From Pelagovum sp. HNIBRBA483 (lineage in GTDB: Bacteria; Pseudomonadota; Alphaproteobacteria; Rhodobacterales; Rhodobacteraceae): a stretch of DNA of 64,000 bases. The stretch lies in contig NZ_CP162412.1 of assembly GCF_040931995.1 (NCBI RefSeq), forward strand, positions 992,001 through 1,056,000, given 5' to 3'. Below, piece after piece: positions 1 to 9,324 of this stretch (its first letter is position 1; each line of letters starts with the position of its first letter). Below the pieces are notes generated by a model. The model was not told the origin of the DNA, did not search any database, and saw only the letters and a list, made by a program, of their open reading frames with translations. Both the position numbers and the translations under genes were made by a program.

Positions 1-91
1 GCTCCGTCCCGGCCCTCGGCGCTGGACAAACGCCGCCAGAGCAAGAAGGGTAGGGAAGTAAGCAGCATTCGGGATCGCATGGGAGGAACGG

Positions 92-547
92 GTGGCTCTC
101 AGTCTGAACAACTTGCGGAAATTGCGCGGGGCGCTGGTTGCCCTGCGCAGATGGGGTCTCCGCACGATCTGGGGCATGGATATTCACCCAACTGTCGAGC
201 TGTCCTTCTCCGCGCGGCTTGACCGCACCCATCCCAAGGGCATTCACGTCGATGCCTATACCTATATCGCTTTCGATGTGCGGGTACTGTCCCATGATAT
301 GGTCCGCGCCCTTCGCAGCGATACGCGGATCGGCAAGCATTGCTTCATTGGCGGAAAATCTCTGATCTTGCCCGGCGTCACGATTGGCGACAGTTGCATC
401 GTTGCCGCCGGATCGGTTGTCACCAAATCTGTCCCCGCCAACAGCATCGTCGCCGGAAATCCCGCGCGGGTGATCCGTAGCGGTGTCGAATTGTTGCCCT
501 ATGGTCGCCTGCCCCCCGCATCGGAAGGCACGGCTGAAAAAGGATAA
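92..547 (+). CDS. Hexapeptide-repeat (LbH) acyltransferase
   Basis: A 151-residue protein with left-handed beta-helix hexapeptide repeats in its C-terminal half (the I/V-G-x-x-x-I pattern around residues 75-125, including LILPGVTIGDSCIVAAGSVV and the closing VAGNPARVIR). This is the signature of the maltose/nodulation/colanic-acid type O-acetyltransferases, which use acetyl-CoA to acetylate sugars. The GTG start at 92 sits 6-10 bases after a GGGAGG Shine-Dalgarno. It precedes an O-antigen ligase-like gene, so a role in acetylating a surface polysaccharide or its precursor is likely, but the acceptor cannot be read from sequence. The protein is slightly short for the family. Confidence 0.85.
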   Translation: MALSLNNLRKLRGALVALRRWGLRTIWGMDIHPTVELSFSARLDRTHPKGIHVDAYTYIAFDVRVLSHDMVRALRSDTRIGKHCFIGGKSLILPGVTIGDSCIVAAGSVVTKSVPANSIVAGNPARVIRSGVELLPYGRLPPASEGTAEKG

Positions 548-611
548 TTGGGCATCGCGCACGGATATGGCATTGTAACCGCACAGAACCCAGCCACAGA
601 CGGTCAGTCAT

Positions 612-1946
612 TTGCTCCGAAGCCCCACTCTCATCCCGGATGCCCATGTCAACGAGGCACCGGCACAATCCGAACTCCCCCGTTGGGTCAAATTCGGGTT
701 GGTGCTCTACCTTTTTCTGATGTTCTTACCGCTCCAGCCACATCTGGCGGGGATCAACCTAATCCCGTTCCGGCTGTTCCTTCTCGTAACGATCATTCCC
801 TTCACCCTCATTCGGATACGCTCTGACTCCGGCTTCGACCGGATCGACGCGCTGATGGCCCTTCTGAGTTTCTGGGTGTTTCTGTCCTTCATCGTCAATC
901 ATGGCATGGCGCGGTTTGAATTCGCGGTGATGTCAGCGATTGAATATTACGGCGGTTTTCTGGTTGGCCGCGTGCTGGTCACCTCGCTGTCCGGATTCCG
1001 GTTCTTCCTCAACGCCTTTGTCATCGCACTCGCACTGATGATCCCCTTCGCGGTGATCGAAAACCGCACCGGAACGAACCTTTGGCTCGATTTTTTCATA
1101 AAGTTTTCGACAACAAACATGCCTGGACCTCCCGAAATGCGCTTCGGTGGATTCAGGGTCAATTCGGTCTTTGCCCACCCGATCCATTTCGGCATCGCAG
1201 GTTCAATGTTCCTAGGCTGCTATTTCACGCTCTATCGCTGGGGAGAGGGCCGCGCGGTCCGTGTGCTCGTTGCGTTAGCCGTTGTGTTCTTGGCCCAGTC
1301 GTCGGCGCCCATGCTCTCGGTGGGTGGGCAACTTGGGCTGCTTGCGTGGGGTGTCATGAGCCGCGACCGCTGGAAGCTTCTTCTGGCTTTGTTTGTCGCT
1401 GCTTTCGTGTTCCTCAGCATTGCGTCCGATCGCGGCCCGATCATCATTTTGGTCGAGACGATGACCCTCAACCCCCGTACTGCTTGGTGGCGGATACACA
1501 TCTGGAACTTCGGCATCGAAAACGTCTGGCAAAATCCGATCTTCGGATTGGGGATGCGCGATTGGGTGCGGCCGCACTGGTTGGCCCCCACGGTGGATAA
1601 TTTCTGGCTCTTGATCGCCATGCGGCATGGGCTGCCTGCAGTTGCCTGCCTGATCGGCGCGGTGGCCATCACCATCACCCGCATCATGCGGGCAACCTAC
1701 GCGCAGCCGGATATGGAGCGCGCGCGCTTGGGCTATCTCATCTCGATGCTCGGCTACATCATCGCCTTCGCGACCGTGTTCGCATGGGGGCAAATGGTGG
1801 CGCTCAGCATGGTCTTCCTCGGCGCCGGCGCCTTCCTCTTCGCCCCCACCAATGGCGGCACGCCTGACGAGGAAAGCACTAATATCCAACCACCAACCCC
1901 GCGTGCAATCGCGCCGCGCTATACGCGGTTTCCGGCCAAAAAGTGA
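612..1946 (+). CDS. O-antigen ligase / polysaccharide polymerase-like membrane protein
   Basis: A 444-residue polytopic membrane protein with about ten hydrophobic segments spread from residue 25 to 420. A long hydrophilic loop near residues 290-325 contains the conserved-looking WRIHIWNFGIENVWQNPIFG-type stretch, where Wzy/WaaL family proteins carry arginine and histidine residues. Family members join lipid-linked O-antigen or exopolysaccharide units in the inner membrane. The start used is TTG at 612, because no ATG occurs before the first membrane segment; a later GTG cannot be excluded. It lies 64 bases downstream of the acyltransferase and is convergent with the arylsulfotransferase-like gene. 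Substrate unknown. Confidence 0.75.
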   Translation: MLRSPTLIPDAHVNEAPAQSELPRWVKFGLVLYLFLMFLPLQPHLAGINLIPFRLFLLVTIIPFTLIRIRSDSGFDRIDALMALLSFWVFLSFIVNHGMARFEFAVMSAIEYYGGFLVGRVLVTSLSGFRFFLNAFVIALALMIPFAVIENRTGTNLWLDFFIKFSTTNMPGPPEMRFGGFRVNSVFAHPIHFGIAGSMFLGCYFTLYRWGEGRAVRVLVALAVVFLAQSSAPMLSVGGQLGLLAWGVMSRDRWKLLLALFVAAFVFLSIASDRGPIIILVETMTLNPRTAWWRIHIWNFGIENVWQNPIFGLGMRDWVRPHWLAPTVDNFWLLIAMRHGLPAVACLIGAVAITITRIMRATYAQPDMERARLGYLISMLGYIIAFATVFAWGQMVALSMVFLGAGAFLFAPTNGGTPDEESTNIQPPTPRAIAPRYTRFPAKK

Positions 1947-1959
1947 GCGCTTCACTTTT
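1939..1959. terminator. Possible bidirectional terminator hairpin
   Basis: An 8-bp perfect inverted repeat (AAAAGTGA, 5-base loop, TCACTTTT) overlaps the stop codon of the O-antigen ligase-like gene and lies between two convergent genes. A-run and T-run flanks would serve both strands. The stem is A+T-rich, so it would be weak. Confidence 0.4.
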
Positions 1960-1995
1960 GACTAAGGACTTTCTTCCGCAATTCATGTCGCCGCG

Positions 1996-3363
1996 CTATT
2001 GGCAGGTATCAAACCCAGCAAGATTGTTGCCAAAAAAATTGCGCGGGAACAGGTCTGCATTAGTGATTTCGCCGACGTATTGGTCATTAAACTGATTGAC
2101 ATATTCCCAAACAATCATACCGCTACCATCGACCTCAATAACCCGCCCACCGTCAAATTCGGTGATGATCATGCCGTCATCTGGCAAGAGTTCATGCTGA
2201 CCTCGGATTACCGAAAGCATTTCTTGTCCGGTACTTTCGCCGAAGCGCACTTCGGTCTCCGATGTCGCTGGGTCAACGAGTATGATATTCGTGGAAAAAG
2301 GCGTCGAAAGGTCTGTGCGGCGATTTTTGTACGCTGTAGAAAATGTATTATTGTTGAAAACCGAGATGCGTCCATCTGACCTGAATTCGGGATCATGCTG
2401 CCGTAGCCAGGGGCCCGTTTGATGCCATTTGACAGCATGGGTTTCTCGATCGATGACCATGATGAAGTTGAGCTCACGCATCGAAATCATCAAATCACCA
2501 GCCCTGAACAGCGGAAAAGAGTCGGAAAAGCGAGAACTCAGCTCCGCAATTTTGTTTGCATGGACCGGCTCATCAGGACCGACGCTGCCTGCATCGAAAC
2601 TGCTGCCTGTTGCTGTCAAAATTGGCAGTAAACCGCCTTCCCGCATCAACTCGGGAATGGAAGTTCTCTCAAGAATTTCTCCATCTTCTGAAATCCTCAA
2701 AATGGTATCTTCCTTGATCGTGCCGGTGCTCAAAGTGGCTGAGAAGGGGCGGAACCGATCAGGTTCATGCGAAGGTTCCCAGAGTGTTCGGCCAAGCACC
2801 CAGTACCCGCCTTTTTCGGCGCGCGTGACCGAGTGGTGCGTATATTCATCTACGGCCCAGACGACCTCGCCACATTGAGTCAATTTCACGGTGCCGCAAT
2901 ACTCATAATTGAACACAAGTTCGCCGTGAGGGGTGACGAGTGCTCCATGCGTATCAACGTCCAGCGGAGAACTTACCGCGCAAGGACGGCTTTCCGCATC
3001 TGGGAAATGTTTCAAATAATCCAATGACCAGCGTTGAATGATCGTACCATCGCGCTCGATGAGCCGCGCTTGGTTTTCACCGTCGAAGAACCCCATCATG
3101 AATACGAGGTTATCATCGTCGGTGACGTTCTTGGTTACCCCGTTGCCCTGCCCACGGGAAGGCTGCAAATGATTTCTGACCGAGAACGGAACTTCGTCGA
3201 ACAAGCCGATATTTCCAATATCGACCAATACCGTCCTGAGCAATGGTACCGGTTGTAGGTCTTTGGAAGACGCCACCACACCATAGACAAACGCGCCGCC
3301 GATTGTGAGGAATACTGCGGATAATATAAACAGATATTTTGCGACTCGATCCAGAAACGTCAT
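1996..3363 (-). CDS. Arylsulfotransferase (ASST)-like beta-propeller protein, membrane anchored
   Basis: A 455-residue protein with one N-terminal membrane segment (about residues 8-30), followed by a periplasmic region with repeated propeller-blade features such as ARLIERDGTIIQRWSLDYL, LRISEDGEILERTSIPEL, VIEVDGSGMIVWEYVNQ and the HELLPDDGMIITEF segment. This resembles the arylsulfotransferase/ASST-like family (PF14269 type), which includes sulfate-transferring enzymes and uncharacterised propellers. I cannot assign an acceptor or confirm the catalytic histidine. Base composition is visibly less G+C-rich than the catabolic genes that follow, suggesting separate acquisition together with the polysaccharide genes. 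It is convergent with the O-antigen ligase-like gene. Confidence 0.7.
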   Translation of the reverse strand: MTFLDRVAKYLFILSAVFLTIGGAFVYGVVASSKDLQPVPLLRTVLVDIGNIGLFDEVPFSVRNHLQPSRGQGNGVTKNVTDDDNLVFMMGFFDGENQARLIERDGTIIQRWSLDYLKHFPDAESRPCAVSSPLDVDTHGALVTPHGELVFNYEYCGTVKLTQCGEVVWAVDEYTHHSVTRAEKGGYWVLGRTLWEPSHEPDRFRPFSATLSTGTIKEDTILRISEDGEILERTSIPELMREGGLLPILTATGSSFDAGSVGPDEPVHANKIAELSSRFSDSFPLFRAGDLMISMRELNFIMVIDRETHAVKWHQTGPWLRQHDPEFRSDGRISVFNNNTFSTAYKNRRTDLSTPFSTNIILVDPATSETEVRFGESTGQEMLSVIRGQHELLPDDGMIITEFDGGRVIEVDGSGMIVWEYVNQFNDQYVGEITNADLFPRNFFGNNLAGFDTCQ

Positions 3364-3476
3364 GAACTCTAAACACTACAGTCAAAAATTTAAATTAAAG
3401 GTGGTCCCTCGATAATTGAGGCGATGATGGCGAAAATGAGTTCAAAAAGATATGTCTTTCGCAATTACGCTGCTTT

Positions 3477-4766
3477 TTAGGGAGACTTGCCCCCCGCCAC
3501 CGCCCGCGCTGCTTTGGCGATTGCCGCCTCCGTAACCTGTAAATCTGCCTCCGTGAGCGCGAGGCTGGGGTAGGTCTTACCGGCGGATTTGAAAATTCCG
3601 TTGGCCTTCAGCGCCGCATTCCAGCGGCCAGCCGCCGCCGCGTCGCCCTCTTTTACCGCGCGGTAATCTCTTGGTGCGTCCTTGGTGAACACGACTTCAA
3701 ACAATGTCGCATCGCCGACGATCTGATACGGCACGCCGGTCGCACTCAGATGGGCGTCGATCATCCCCATGATCCGCTCCCCCGTCGCGCGGAGGGACGA
3801 ATACTGCCCCTCACGCCGTAGGATTTCGAGGCTCTTCAGCCCCGCCGCCGCCGCCACCGGATTGCCTGAAAGCGTGCCCAGCTGCATCAGCCACGCATCC
3901 GCCCCCACTTCTGCTTTGTCGAAATGCGCCATGATATCCGCGCGTCCCACCGTCGCCGCCAGCGGGAAGCCGCCACCGATCACCTTGCCCAGTGTGCACA
4001 GGTCGGGCGTCACACCATAGAGCGTCTGCGCACCTCCGTAATCAAACCGGAAGCCCGTCACCACCTCGTCGAAGATCAGCACAATGCCATAGCGGTCACA
4101 TTCATCCCGTAAGCATTGGAGAAAGCCAGACTCCGGCGGGATGATCCGCTGCAAGGGCTCGACGATCAGCGCCGCCACGTCATGCCCGTGTTCGGCCAAT
4201 AGCGAGCGGATGAATTCTGGGTCGTTGAACGGCGCGATCAGCATTTCTGCCGCGACGCTCTGCGGAATCCCCGCGCTATCTGGCACCGCTTGCGGGAAGT
4301 TCACCCGCTTGCTTGGCGCAAGGCTCATCTGCGCCTCGGCCGACATGCCGTGATAACCGCCTTCAAACTTTACGATCTTGTCCCGCCCCGTAAACGCCCG
4401 CGCCAACCGGATCGCATACATATCGGCCTCGCCGCCGGAGGAGACATAGCGCAGCCGCTCGGCACAGGGCACCGCGTCACAAATCGCCTCGGCCAGTTCG
4501 ATGCCCTGCGGGTTGTTGGCAAAGAAGGTCTGCCCATTGGGCAGCTGTTGCAGCACCGCCTCCAGCACCTCAGGGTGCCCATGCCCCAGCAGCATCGGGC
4601 CGGAGCCGATCAGATAATCAACATACTCCGTCCCATCCGCATCCCACACCCGCGCAGCCTCGCCACGGGTGATAACGGTCGTCGGATCAAAATTTCCGAA
4701 GCCCCCCGCAGGGAGCACGGCGCGCGCGCGGTCAATCCATTCGGCTTGGGTGGTCAGGCGGTTCAT
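3477..4766 (-). CDS. Class III PLP aminotransferase, glutamate-1-semialdehyde aminomutase-like
   Basis: A fold-type I, class III aminotransferase of 429 residues. It has the N-terminal substrate region (GTEYVDYLIGSGPMLLGHGHP), the cofactor region (YVSSGGEADMYAIRLARAFTG), the FDEVVTGFR segment and the PLP-binding lysine in TLGKVIGGGFPLAA. The start chosen is ATG at 4766, 4 bases after the upstream gene's stop; longer frames into that gene lack family similarity. It resembles HemL, but no haem gene is nearby and it closes a catabolic operon (enolase-superfamily enzyme, DMGDH-like flavoprotein). It more likely transaminates a semialdehyde or keto acid from that pathway. Confidence 0.85.
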   Translation of the reverse strand: MNRLTTQAEWIDRARAVLPAGGFGNFDPTTVITRGEAARVWDADGTEYVDYLIGSGPMLLGHGHPEVLEAVLQQLPNGQTFFANNPQGIELAEAICDAVPCAERLRYVSSGGEADMYAIRLARAFTGRDKIVKFEGGYHGMSAEAQMSLAPSKRVNFPQAVPDSAGIPQSVAAEMLIAPFNDPEFIRSLLAEHGHDVAALIVEPLQRIIPPESGFLQCLRDECDRYGIVLIFDEVVTGFRFDYGGAQTLYGVTPDLCTLGKVIGGGFPLAATVGRADIMAHFDKAEVGADAWLMQLGTLSGNPVAAAAGLKSLEILRREGQYSSLRATGERIMGMIDAHLSATGVPYQIVGDATLFEVVFTKDAPRDYRAVKEGDAAAAGRWNAALKANGIFKSAGKTYPSLALTEADLQVTEAAIAKAARAVAGGKSP

Positions 4767-4770
4767 TGTG

Positions 4771-5874
4771 TCAGTCCAGTATGAGGTCAGGAGTGCCGAG
4801 TGCGGCAGCGTCAACGGTGATGCCAAGCCCCGCCCCCTTGGGCGGTGCGATCCGCCCCTTGGCGCGGCTCGGGGCGTCTGGCGCGAGGCGCGGCCCAACA
4901 TAATGCGACAGGTCACACACGTTCAGCACCCGCGCCGGTTCGGTCGCAGCACCCAGATGCAGCGCGGCAGCGGTAACGATATCCGACCCCCAAGTGCATT
5001 CGATGCACATCTTTGCGCCCAGATGCAGGGTCAGGTCGCGCGCGCGGCGTGTCGCCGATAGCCCGCCAAATTTCGACAGTTTCAGGGCCACCGCATCCAT
5101 CAACCCCAATTGATGCGCTTGCAAAAGGCTCGCGGTGTCATGCGCGCGCTCGTCGAGCTTCATTGGCAGTCCCGTTGCCACCTTCACCTGCGCGCATTCC
5201 TCCAACGTGTTGCAGGGTTGCTCCAGCATCACGTCCAGATGCGCCACGGCGCGCCCCACGCGGATCGCGTCCAGTGTCGTCGCGCCACAGTTCCAGTCGC
5301 CATAAACAAGCGGCCCGTCACCCACCGCCGCGCGTACCTTGGTCAGCCGCTCCACGTCGGTTTGCCAGTCGCCCGATGCGCCAAGTTTCACCTGAAACTG
5401 GGTGATCCCTTGCGCTTGCGCGTCTCGGGCGATGCGGGCCATTTCGTCCGGCGCAACACAGGTGATCGAATGATAAAGCGGCATATCCGCCTGCCGCTTC
5501 CCGCCCAACAGCGCGTGAAGCGGCAGGCCCGCCACCTGACCAGTGATGTCCCACAGCGCGATATCGAGCGCCGACATCGCATAGCGGTGATCGGGCAAAT
5601 AGGCCGCGCAGCGCGTGATGAGCGCCTCCGGCCCAACGGGATCAGCGCCAAGGATCACCGGCGCCAGTTCTTGCAGGGCAGGGGCCACGCCCCGCGCATA
5701 GGCGGGCAGGTAATGCGGGATCGGGCAGACCTCTCCCCAACCGCGCAGGCCAGTATCGGTATCGACAGCGATCACCACACTCTCGACGGTATCGCAGGTT
5801 TTGCCCTCGGCCATGTAATAGGCCGTGTGGCTCGTCAAAGGCACATGCCAGAGCGAAAGCCGCGTGATCTTCAT
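4771..5874 (-). CDS. Enolase-superfamily enzyme, mandelate racemase/muconate lactonizing type
   Basis: A 367-residue enzyme with an N-terminal capping domain (residues 1-120) and a C-terminal TIM barrel. Visible active-site features are a lysine in FQVKLG (about 165), metal ligands in YGDWN (Asp), MLEQPC (Glu) and LDERA (Asp/Glu), and a second lysine in LKLSKFGG (about 265). Paired lysines are typical of members that abstract an alpha proton, such as amino acid racemases, hydroxyproline betaine epimerase and cis-3-hydroxy-L-proline dehydratase. With a Rieske oxygenase and DMGDH-like protein nearby, a betaine or hydroxyproline-derived substrate is likely. The exact reaction is inference. Spacing to both operon neighbours is under 30 bases. 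Confidence 0.85.
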   Translation of the reverse strand: MKITRLSLWHVPLTSHTAYYMAEGKTCDTVESVVIAVDTDTGLRGWGEVCPIPHYLPAYARGVAPALQELAPVILGADPVGPEALITRCAAYLPDHRYAMSALDIALWDITGQVAGLPLHALLGGKRQADMPLYHSITCVAPDEMARIARDAQAQGITQFQVKLGASGDWQTDVERLTKVRAAVGDGPLVYGDWNCGATTLDAIRVGRAVAHLDVMLEQPCNTLEECAQVKVATGLPMKLDERAHDTASLLQAHQLGLMDAVALKLSKFGGLSATRRARDLTLHLGAKMCIECTWGSDIVTAAALHLGAATEPARVLNVCDLSHYVGPRLAPDAPSRAKGRIAPPKGAGLGITVDAAALGTPDLILD

Positions 5875-5902
5875 CTCTTACCCGCCCTTGTTCCCGCGCA
5901 GG

Positions 5903-8359
5903 TCATTCCGCCGCCTCCACGACCGCATCCGCGCGTGGCTTCAGGCTTTGCGGGTCATAGGCCGGTTCGCCCAGCACCCGTGCGCTGCGCGGCTGGCCGT
6001 GGATCACCACCTCCAACGCCGTGCCAGCTTTGGCGGCATGCGGCTTGAGATAGGCAAAGGCGAGGATCTTGCCGACCGTGTGCCCATAGGCAACCGACGC
6101 GGTAGAGCCGACGACATTGCCCTCTAACAGCACCGCCTCACCGCCATGCCCGTCGCGCACCCCGTCGGGCGCAATCTCCAGATAGGCGCAGACCCAAGGC
6201 AAATCGGTGTTCAGAGTTTTGTCGCGGCCAAGATAGTCCTTATCCTCCCGCGCAAAGCGCAGCACATCCGCTTCCGCCAGCGTGACCTCATTGGTCAACT
6301 CGCCCGCCCCTTTGAAGCCCTTTTCCATCCGCATCACGTTCATCGCAAAGCTGCCGTAATCGGCAATGCCATGCGCTTCTCCGGCCGCCCAAAGCGCTTG
6401 ATAGACGTCCAGCATCGCATCAGCTGGCATGTGCAGTTCCCAGCCCAGCTCGCCCGCATAGGACATACGGAAGGCCCAGATCGTATGCCCCGCGATGGCG
6501 ATCTCCTGCGCCGAAAGCCAGCGAAACGCCGCATTATCCAGCCGCGCATCGGTGCATGCCGCGAGCACATCTCGCGTCCGCGGCCCGTTCAGAGACAGAG
6601 CGCCCCACGCCTCCGACAGCGCGGTCACGGTCACATCCTCGCCCGCGCGCTGCGCTGCCAGATGATCCAACAAGCGCTGCTCGAAGAAAGCCGCGCAAAC
6701 AAGGTAATAGCGATCCTCCGCCATCCGCACAATGGTGGTTTCCAACTCGATCCGCCCACGGCGGTTCAGCATATGAGTCAACGTGATGGAGCCGTTTTTC
6801 TGTGGCATCCGGTTCGCTGTCAGCCGGTCAAGCAGGGCATAGGCATCCGGTCCCTCGACCATCACCTTGGTGAACGCGGTCACATCCATGATGCCCACCC
6901 GCTCGCGCACCGCCTTCACCTCAGCGCCGACCATCCGGTCTGTCTCCGTGCGGCGGAAGCTGTAGTGATCCTCCTGCGCCACCCCGTCGCGGGCAAACCA
7001 GCGCGGCCGCTCGAAGCCGTAAACCTCCTCGTAAACCGCGCCTTTCGCCTTAAGTAGCTCATACAGCGGCGATGGTTTGATCGGGCGGCCTGCCAGCCGG
7101 TTGAAATGCGGGAAGGGGATCTCATGGCGAAGGCAGTAATCCTCCTGCGCTTTCACCACCTGCCACTCTTTCGTTGCATAGCTGCCAAAGCGGCGCGGGT
7201 CATAATCCCGCATCGAAATATCCGCCGCCCCATGCACCATCCAGCGGGCCAATTCGCGCGTTAGTCCCGGCCCCCAGCCAATGCCAATTTGCGTGCCGCA
7301 GCAACACCAGTAATTCCGCACGCCCGGGGCAGGGCCGATCAGCGGGTTGCCATCCGGCGGATGGCTGATCGCGCCATGCACATCGCGGGTGATTCCCAGT
7401 TCGGCGAAGATCGGCATCCGGTTCAGGCTTTCCTCCAGCCACGGCATCACACGGTCATAATCCGCGTCAAACAGCTCGTTCTCGGCCTCCCACGGGCAAT
7501 GGTCGATCCACACGCTGTTCGGGTTGGTCTTTTCGTAAATGCCGATCAGCCCCTTTTTCTGCTCCATGCGGATGTAGCCGGAAACCTTCCGGTCATCGCG
7601 GATCACCGGCAGTTCCTTCTCCAGATCGCGGAACTCCGGCACTTCGTCGGTGACGAAGTAGTGATGCGTCATCGAGGTCATCGGCAGTTGCAGCCCAGAC
7701 CATTCCCCCATCTGCCGCGCATAGGTGCCGCCTGCGTTGACGACATGCTCACAGCGGATCGTGCCTTTTTCCGTCTCCACGATCCATTCACCATTGTCGG
7801 CTTGGGTGATGTGCGTCGCGCGGCAGCGGCGGAAAATCCGCACCCCCTTCGCCCGCGCTCCTGCGGCCATCGCCATAGTGACGTTCGTCGGGTCCACATG
7901 GCCATCATCCGGCGTGTGCAACGCCCCCAAAACACCGTCGAGATTGTAGAACGGATGCAACTCCGCCACCTGTTCCGGCCCCACCAATTCGATATTGAAT
8001 CCAAGGCTCCGCCCGACCGAGAGCGTGTGCCGCAGCCAGTCCATCTCGTCCTCGGTATAGGCCAGCCGGAACGACCCGCAGCCATGCCAAGTGACCGCCT
8101 GTCCCGTCTCCGCCTCCAACTTGCCGGAATACAACCCGATATTGTAATCGACGCATTTTCCGAGGCTGAAGCTCGATGTTGAATGCGTGATCTGCCCCGC
8201 CGCATGCCATGTGCTGCCACTGGTCAGTTCCGCTTTTTCAAGGAGCACCGTGTCCGCGCCCCAGCCCTCGTGGCCGAGGTGATAGGCCAACCCGACCCCC
8301 ATCACCCCGCCTCCCACGATGACGACACGGGCCTGAGTAGGGAAGTTGGAATCCTGCAT
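5903..8359 (-). CDS. Dimethylglycine/sarcosine dehydrogenase-like FAD-GcvT fusion
   Basis: An 818-residue two-part protein. Residues 1-400 are a DAO-type FAD oxidoreductase with the dinucleotide fold VVIVGGGVMGVGLAYHLG and the STWHAAGQ segment, whose histidine matches the covalent FAD site of dimethylglycine dehydrogenase. Residues 430-810 are the FAO_M bridge plus GcvT and its C-terminal barrel, which accept the oxidised methyl on tetrahydrofolate. Such enzymes remove N-methyl groups from secondary or tertiary amino acids and make methylene-THF. It heads the minus-strand operon, divergent from the RpiR regulator. Substrate could be dimethylglycine, sarcosine or N-methylproline; the neighbouring Rieske gene argues for a betaine pathway. 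Confidence 0.85.
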   Translation of the reverse strand: MQDSNFPTQARVVIVGGGVMGVGLAYHLGHEGWGADTVLLEKAELTSGSTWHAAGQITHSTSSFSLGKCVDYNIGLYSGKLEAETGQAVTWHGCGSFRLAYTEDEMDWLRHTLSVGRSLGFNIELVGPEQVAELHPFYNLDGVLGALHTPDDGHVDPTNVTMAMAAGARAKGVRIFRRCRATHITQADNGEWIVETEKGTIRCEHVVNAGGTYARQMGEWSGLQLPMTSMTHHYFVTDEVPEFRDLEKELPVIRDDRKVSGYIRMEQKKGLIGIYEKTNPNSVWIDHCPWEAENELFDADYDRVMPWLEESLNRMPIFAELGITRDVHGAISHPPDGNPLIGPAPGVRNYWCCCGTQIGIGWGPGLTRELARWMVHGAADISMRDYDPRRFGSYATKEWQVVKAQEDYCLRHEIPFPHFNRLAGRPIKPSPLYELLKAKGAVYEEVYGFERPRWFARDGVAQEDHYSFRRTETDRMVGAEVKAVRERVGIMDVTAFTKVMVEGPDAYALLDRLTANRMPQKNGSITLTHMLNRRGRIELETTIVRMAEDRYYLVCAAFFEQRLLDHLAAQRAGEDVTVTALSEAWGALSLNGPRTRDVLAACTDARLDNAAFRWLSAQEIAIAGHTIWAFRMSYAGELGWELHMPADAMLDVYQALWAAGEAHGIADYGSFAMNVMRMEKGFKGAGELTNEVTLAEADVLRFAREDKDYLGRDKTLNTDLPWVCAYLEIAPDGVRDGHGGEAVLLEGNVVGSTASVAYGHTVGKILAFAYLKPHAAKAGTALEVVIHGQPRSARVLGEPAYDPQSLKPRADAVVEAAE

Positions 8360-8420
8360 TTGTCTGTCCTGTGAATGATCTTGCTGCGACTCGCATTTTC
8401 GATGGACAGGCTAATGGGAC

Positions 8421-8460
8421 GTTTGTATCATCGTCAATCATGAATCAAACAAATGTATCA
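8421..8460 (+). promoter_or_regulatory. Divergent control region with repeated TGTATCA sites
   Basis: The gap between the DMGDH-like gene and the RpiR gene is A+T-rich. The 7-mer TGTATCA occurs at 8424-8430 and 8454-8460, with ATGATTGA/ATCATGAATC motifs between. The second copy overlaps the first codons of the regulator. This is a plausible autoregulatory RpiR operator covering both divergent promoters; it is inferred, not demonstrated. Confidence 0.4.
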
Positions 8461-9324
8461 CAAACTGTTCTCGACCGACTCGCTGGCGAGTGGGACAGCC
8501 TCACCCCCGAGGCGCAAAAGGCCGCGCGCTATGTGCTGGAAAATCCGGCAGATGTCGGCGTCTCCACCGTGCGCGAGATCGCGGAAGCGGCCAACGTCAA
8601 GCCAAACACCTTTGTCCGTATGGCGCGGCAGGTGGGGTTCGATGGCTACGAGGATTTCCGCGCCCCGTTCCGCGAGGCCATCCGGCAGGGCGGCGTCAGC
8701 TTTCCTGACCGCGCCCGCTGGCTACAAGGGATCAGCCGCTCCGGCGAGCTGGGCGGGCTTTATGCCGATATGATCGGCAGCGCCGTCCGCAATATCGAGG
8801 AAACCTTCGCCACCATCTCGGCAGATGATCTCAAAGCAGCGGCCGAGGCGATCTGGTCCTCGCGGCAGGTGTTCACCCTCGGTGTGGGGGTGAACAACGC
8901 CAATGCGCGCAACTTCACCTATCTCGCCTCCACCGGCATGACCCAGTTCCACGCCATCCCCCGCCCCGGGTCCACGGCGGTCGATGATCTCGCATGGGCC
9001 GACGGGCGCGATGTGCTCATCGCCATGACCTGCAAGCCCTACCGCACCGAGGTGATCGAAGCGGTGCAAATCGCCCGCGAGCAGGGCGTCACCGTCATCG
9101 GCATCTCCGACAGCCCCGCCAGCCCGATCATTCTGGCCGCGCAACATGGCTTCACAGTTGCCGTCGATACACCGCAGTTTTTCCCGTCTTCCGTGTCCAC
9201 GATTGCGCTTCTCGAAACGCTCCTGAGCTTCGTGATCTCGGTTGCCAGCGATGAAATCGTCGAACGGGTCGAAAAATTCCATCTCCGTCGCCACCAGTTG
9301 GGCATTTATCAAGAGGATCGCTGA
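8440..9324 (+). CDS. RpiR/MurR family transcriptional regulator (HTH + SIS)
   Basis: A 294-residue regulator. The N-terminal HTH_6 domain (residues 1-75) shows the typical VSTVREIAEAANVKPNTFVRMARQ helix-turn-helix. Residues about 110-260 form a SIS domain (VFTLGVGVNNANARNFTYL, VLIAMTCKPYRTEVIEAVQ, GVTVIGISDSPASPI), which usually senses a small ligand. ATG 8440 is preferred over ATG 8371 because the HTH domain starts directly after it and the earlier start would use up the divergent promoter region. Its stop overlaps the Rieske gene start (TGATG). It likely controls both arms of the betaine-type cluster in response to a pathway intermediate. Confidence 0.88.
   Translation: MNQTNVSQTVLDRLAGEWDSLTPEAQKAARYVLENPADVGVSTVREIAEAANVKPNTFVRMARQVGFDGYEDFRAPFREAIRQGGVSFPDRARWLQGISRSGELGGLYADMIGSAVRNIEETFATISADDLKAAAEAIWSSRQVFTLGVGVNNANARNFTYLASTGMTQFHAIPRPGSTAVDDLAWADGRDVLIAMTCKPYRTEVIEAVQIAREQGVTVIGISDSPASPIILAAQHGFTVAVDTPQFFPSSVSTIALLETLLSFVISVASDEIVERVEKFHLRRHQLGIYQEDR

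Noticed and set aside
1-91. End of an upstream gene
   Set aside because: Two frames stop at 53 and 61, and either could be the tail of a polysaccharide gene, but too little sequence is present to choose.
3477-4766. Assignment as hemL (glutamate-1-semialdehyde aminomutase of haem synthesis)
   Set aside because: Alphaproteobacteria generally make 5-aminolevulinate by the HemA/ALA synthase route, and the gene closes a catabolic operon, so only the class III family name is kept.
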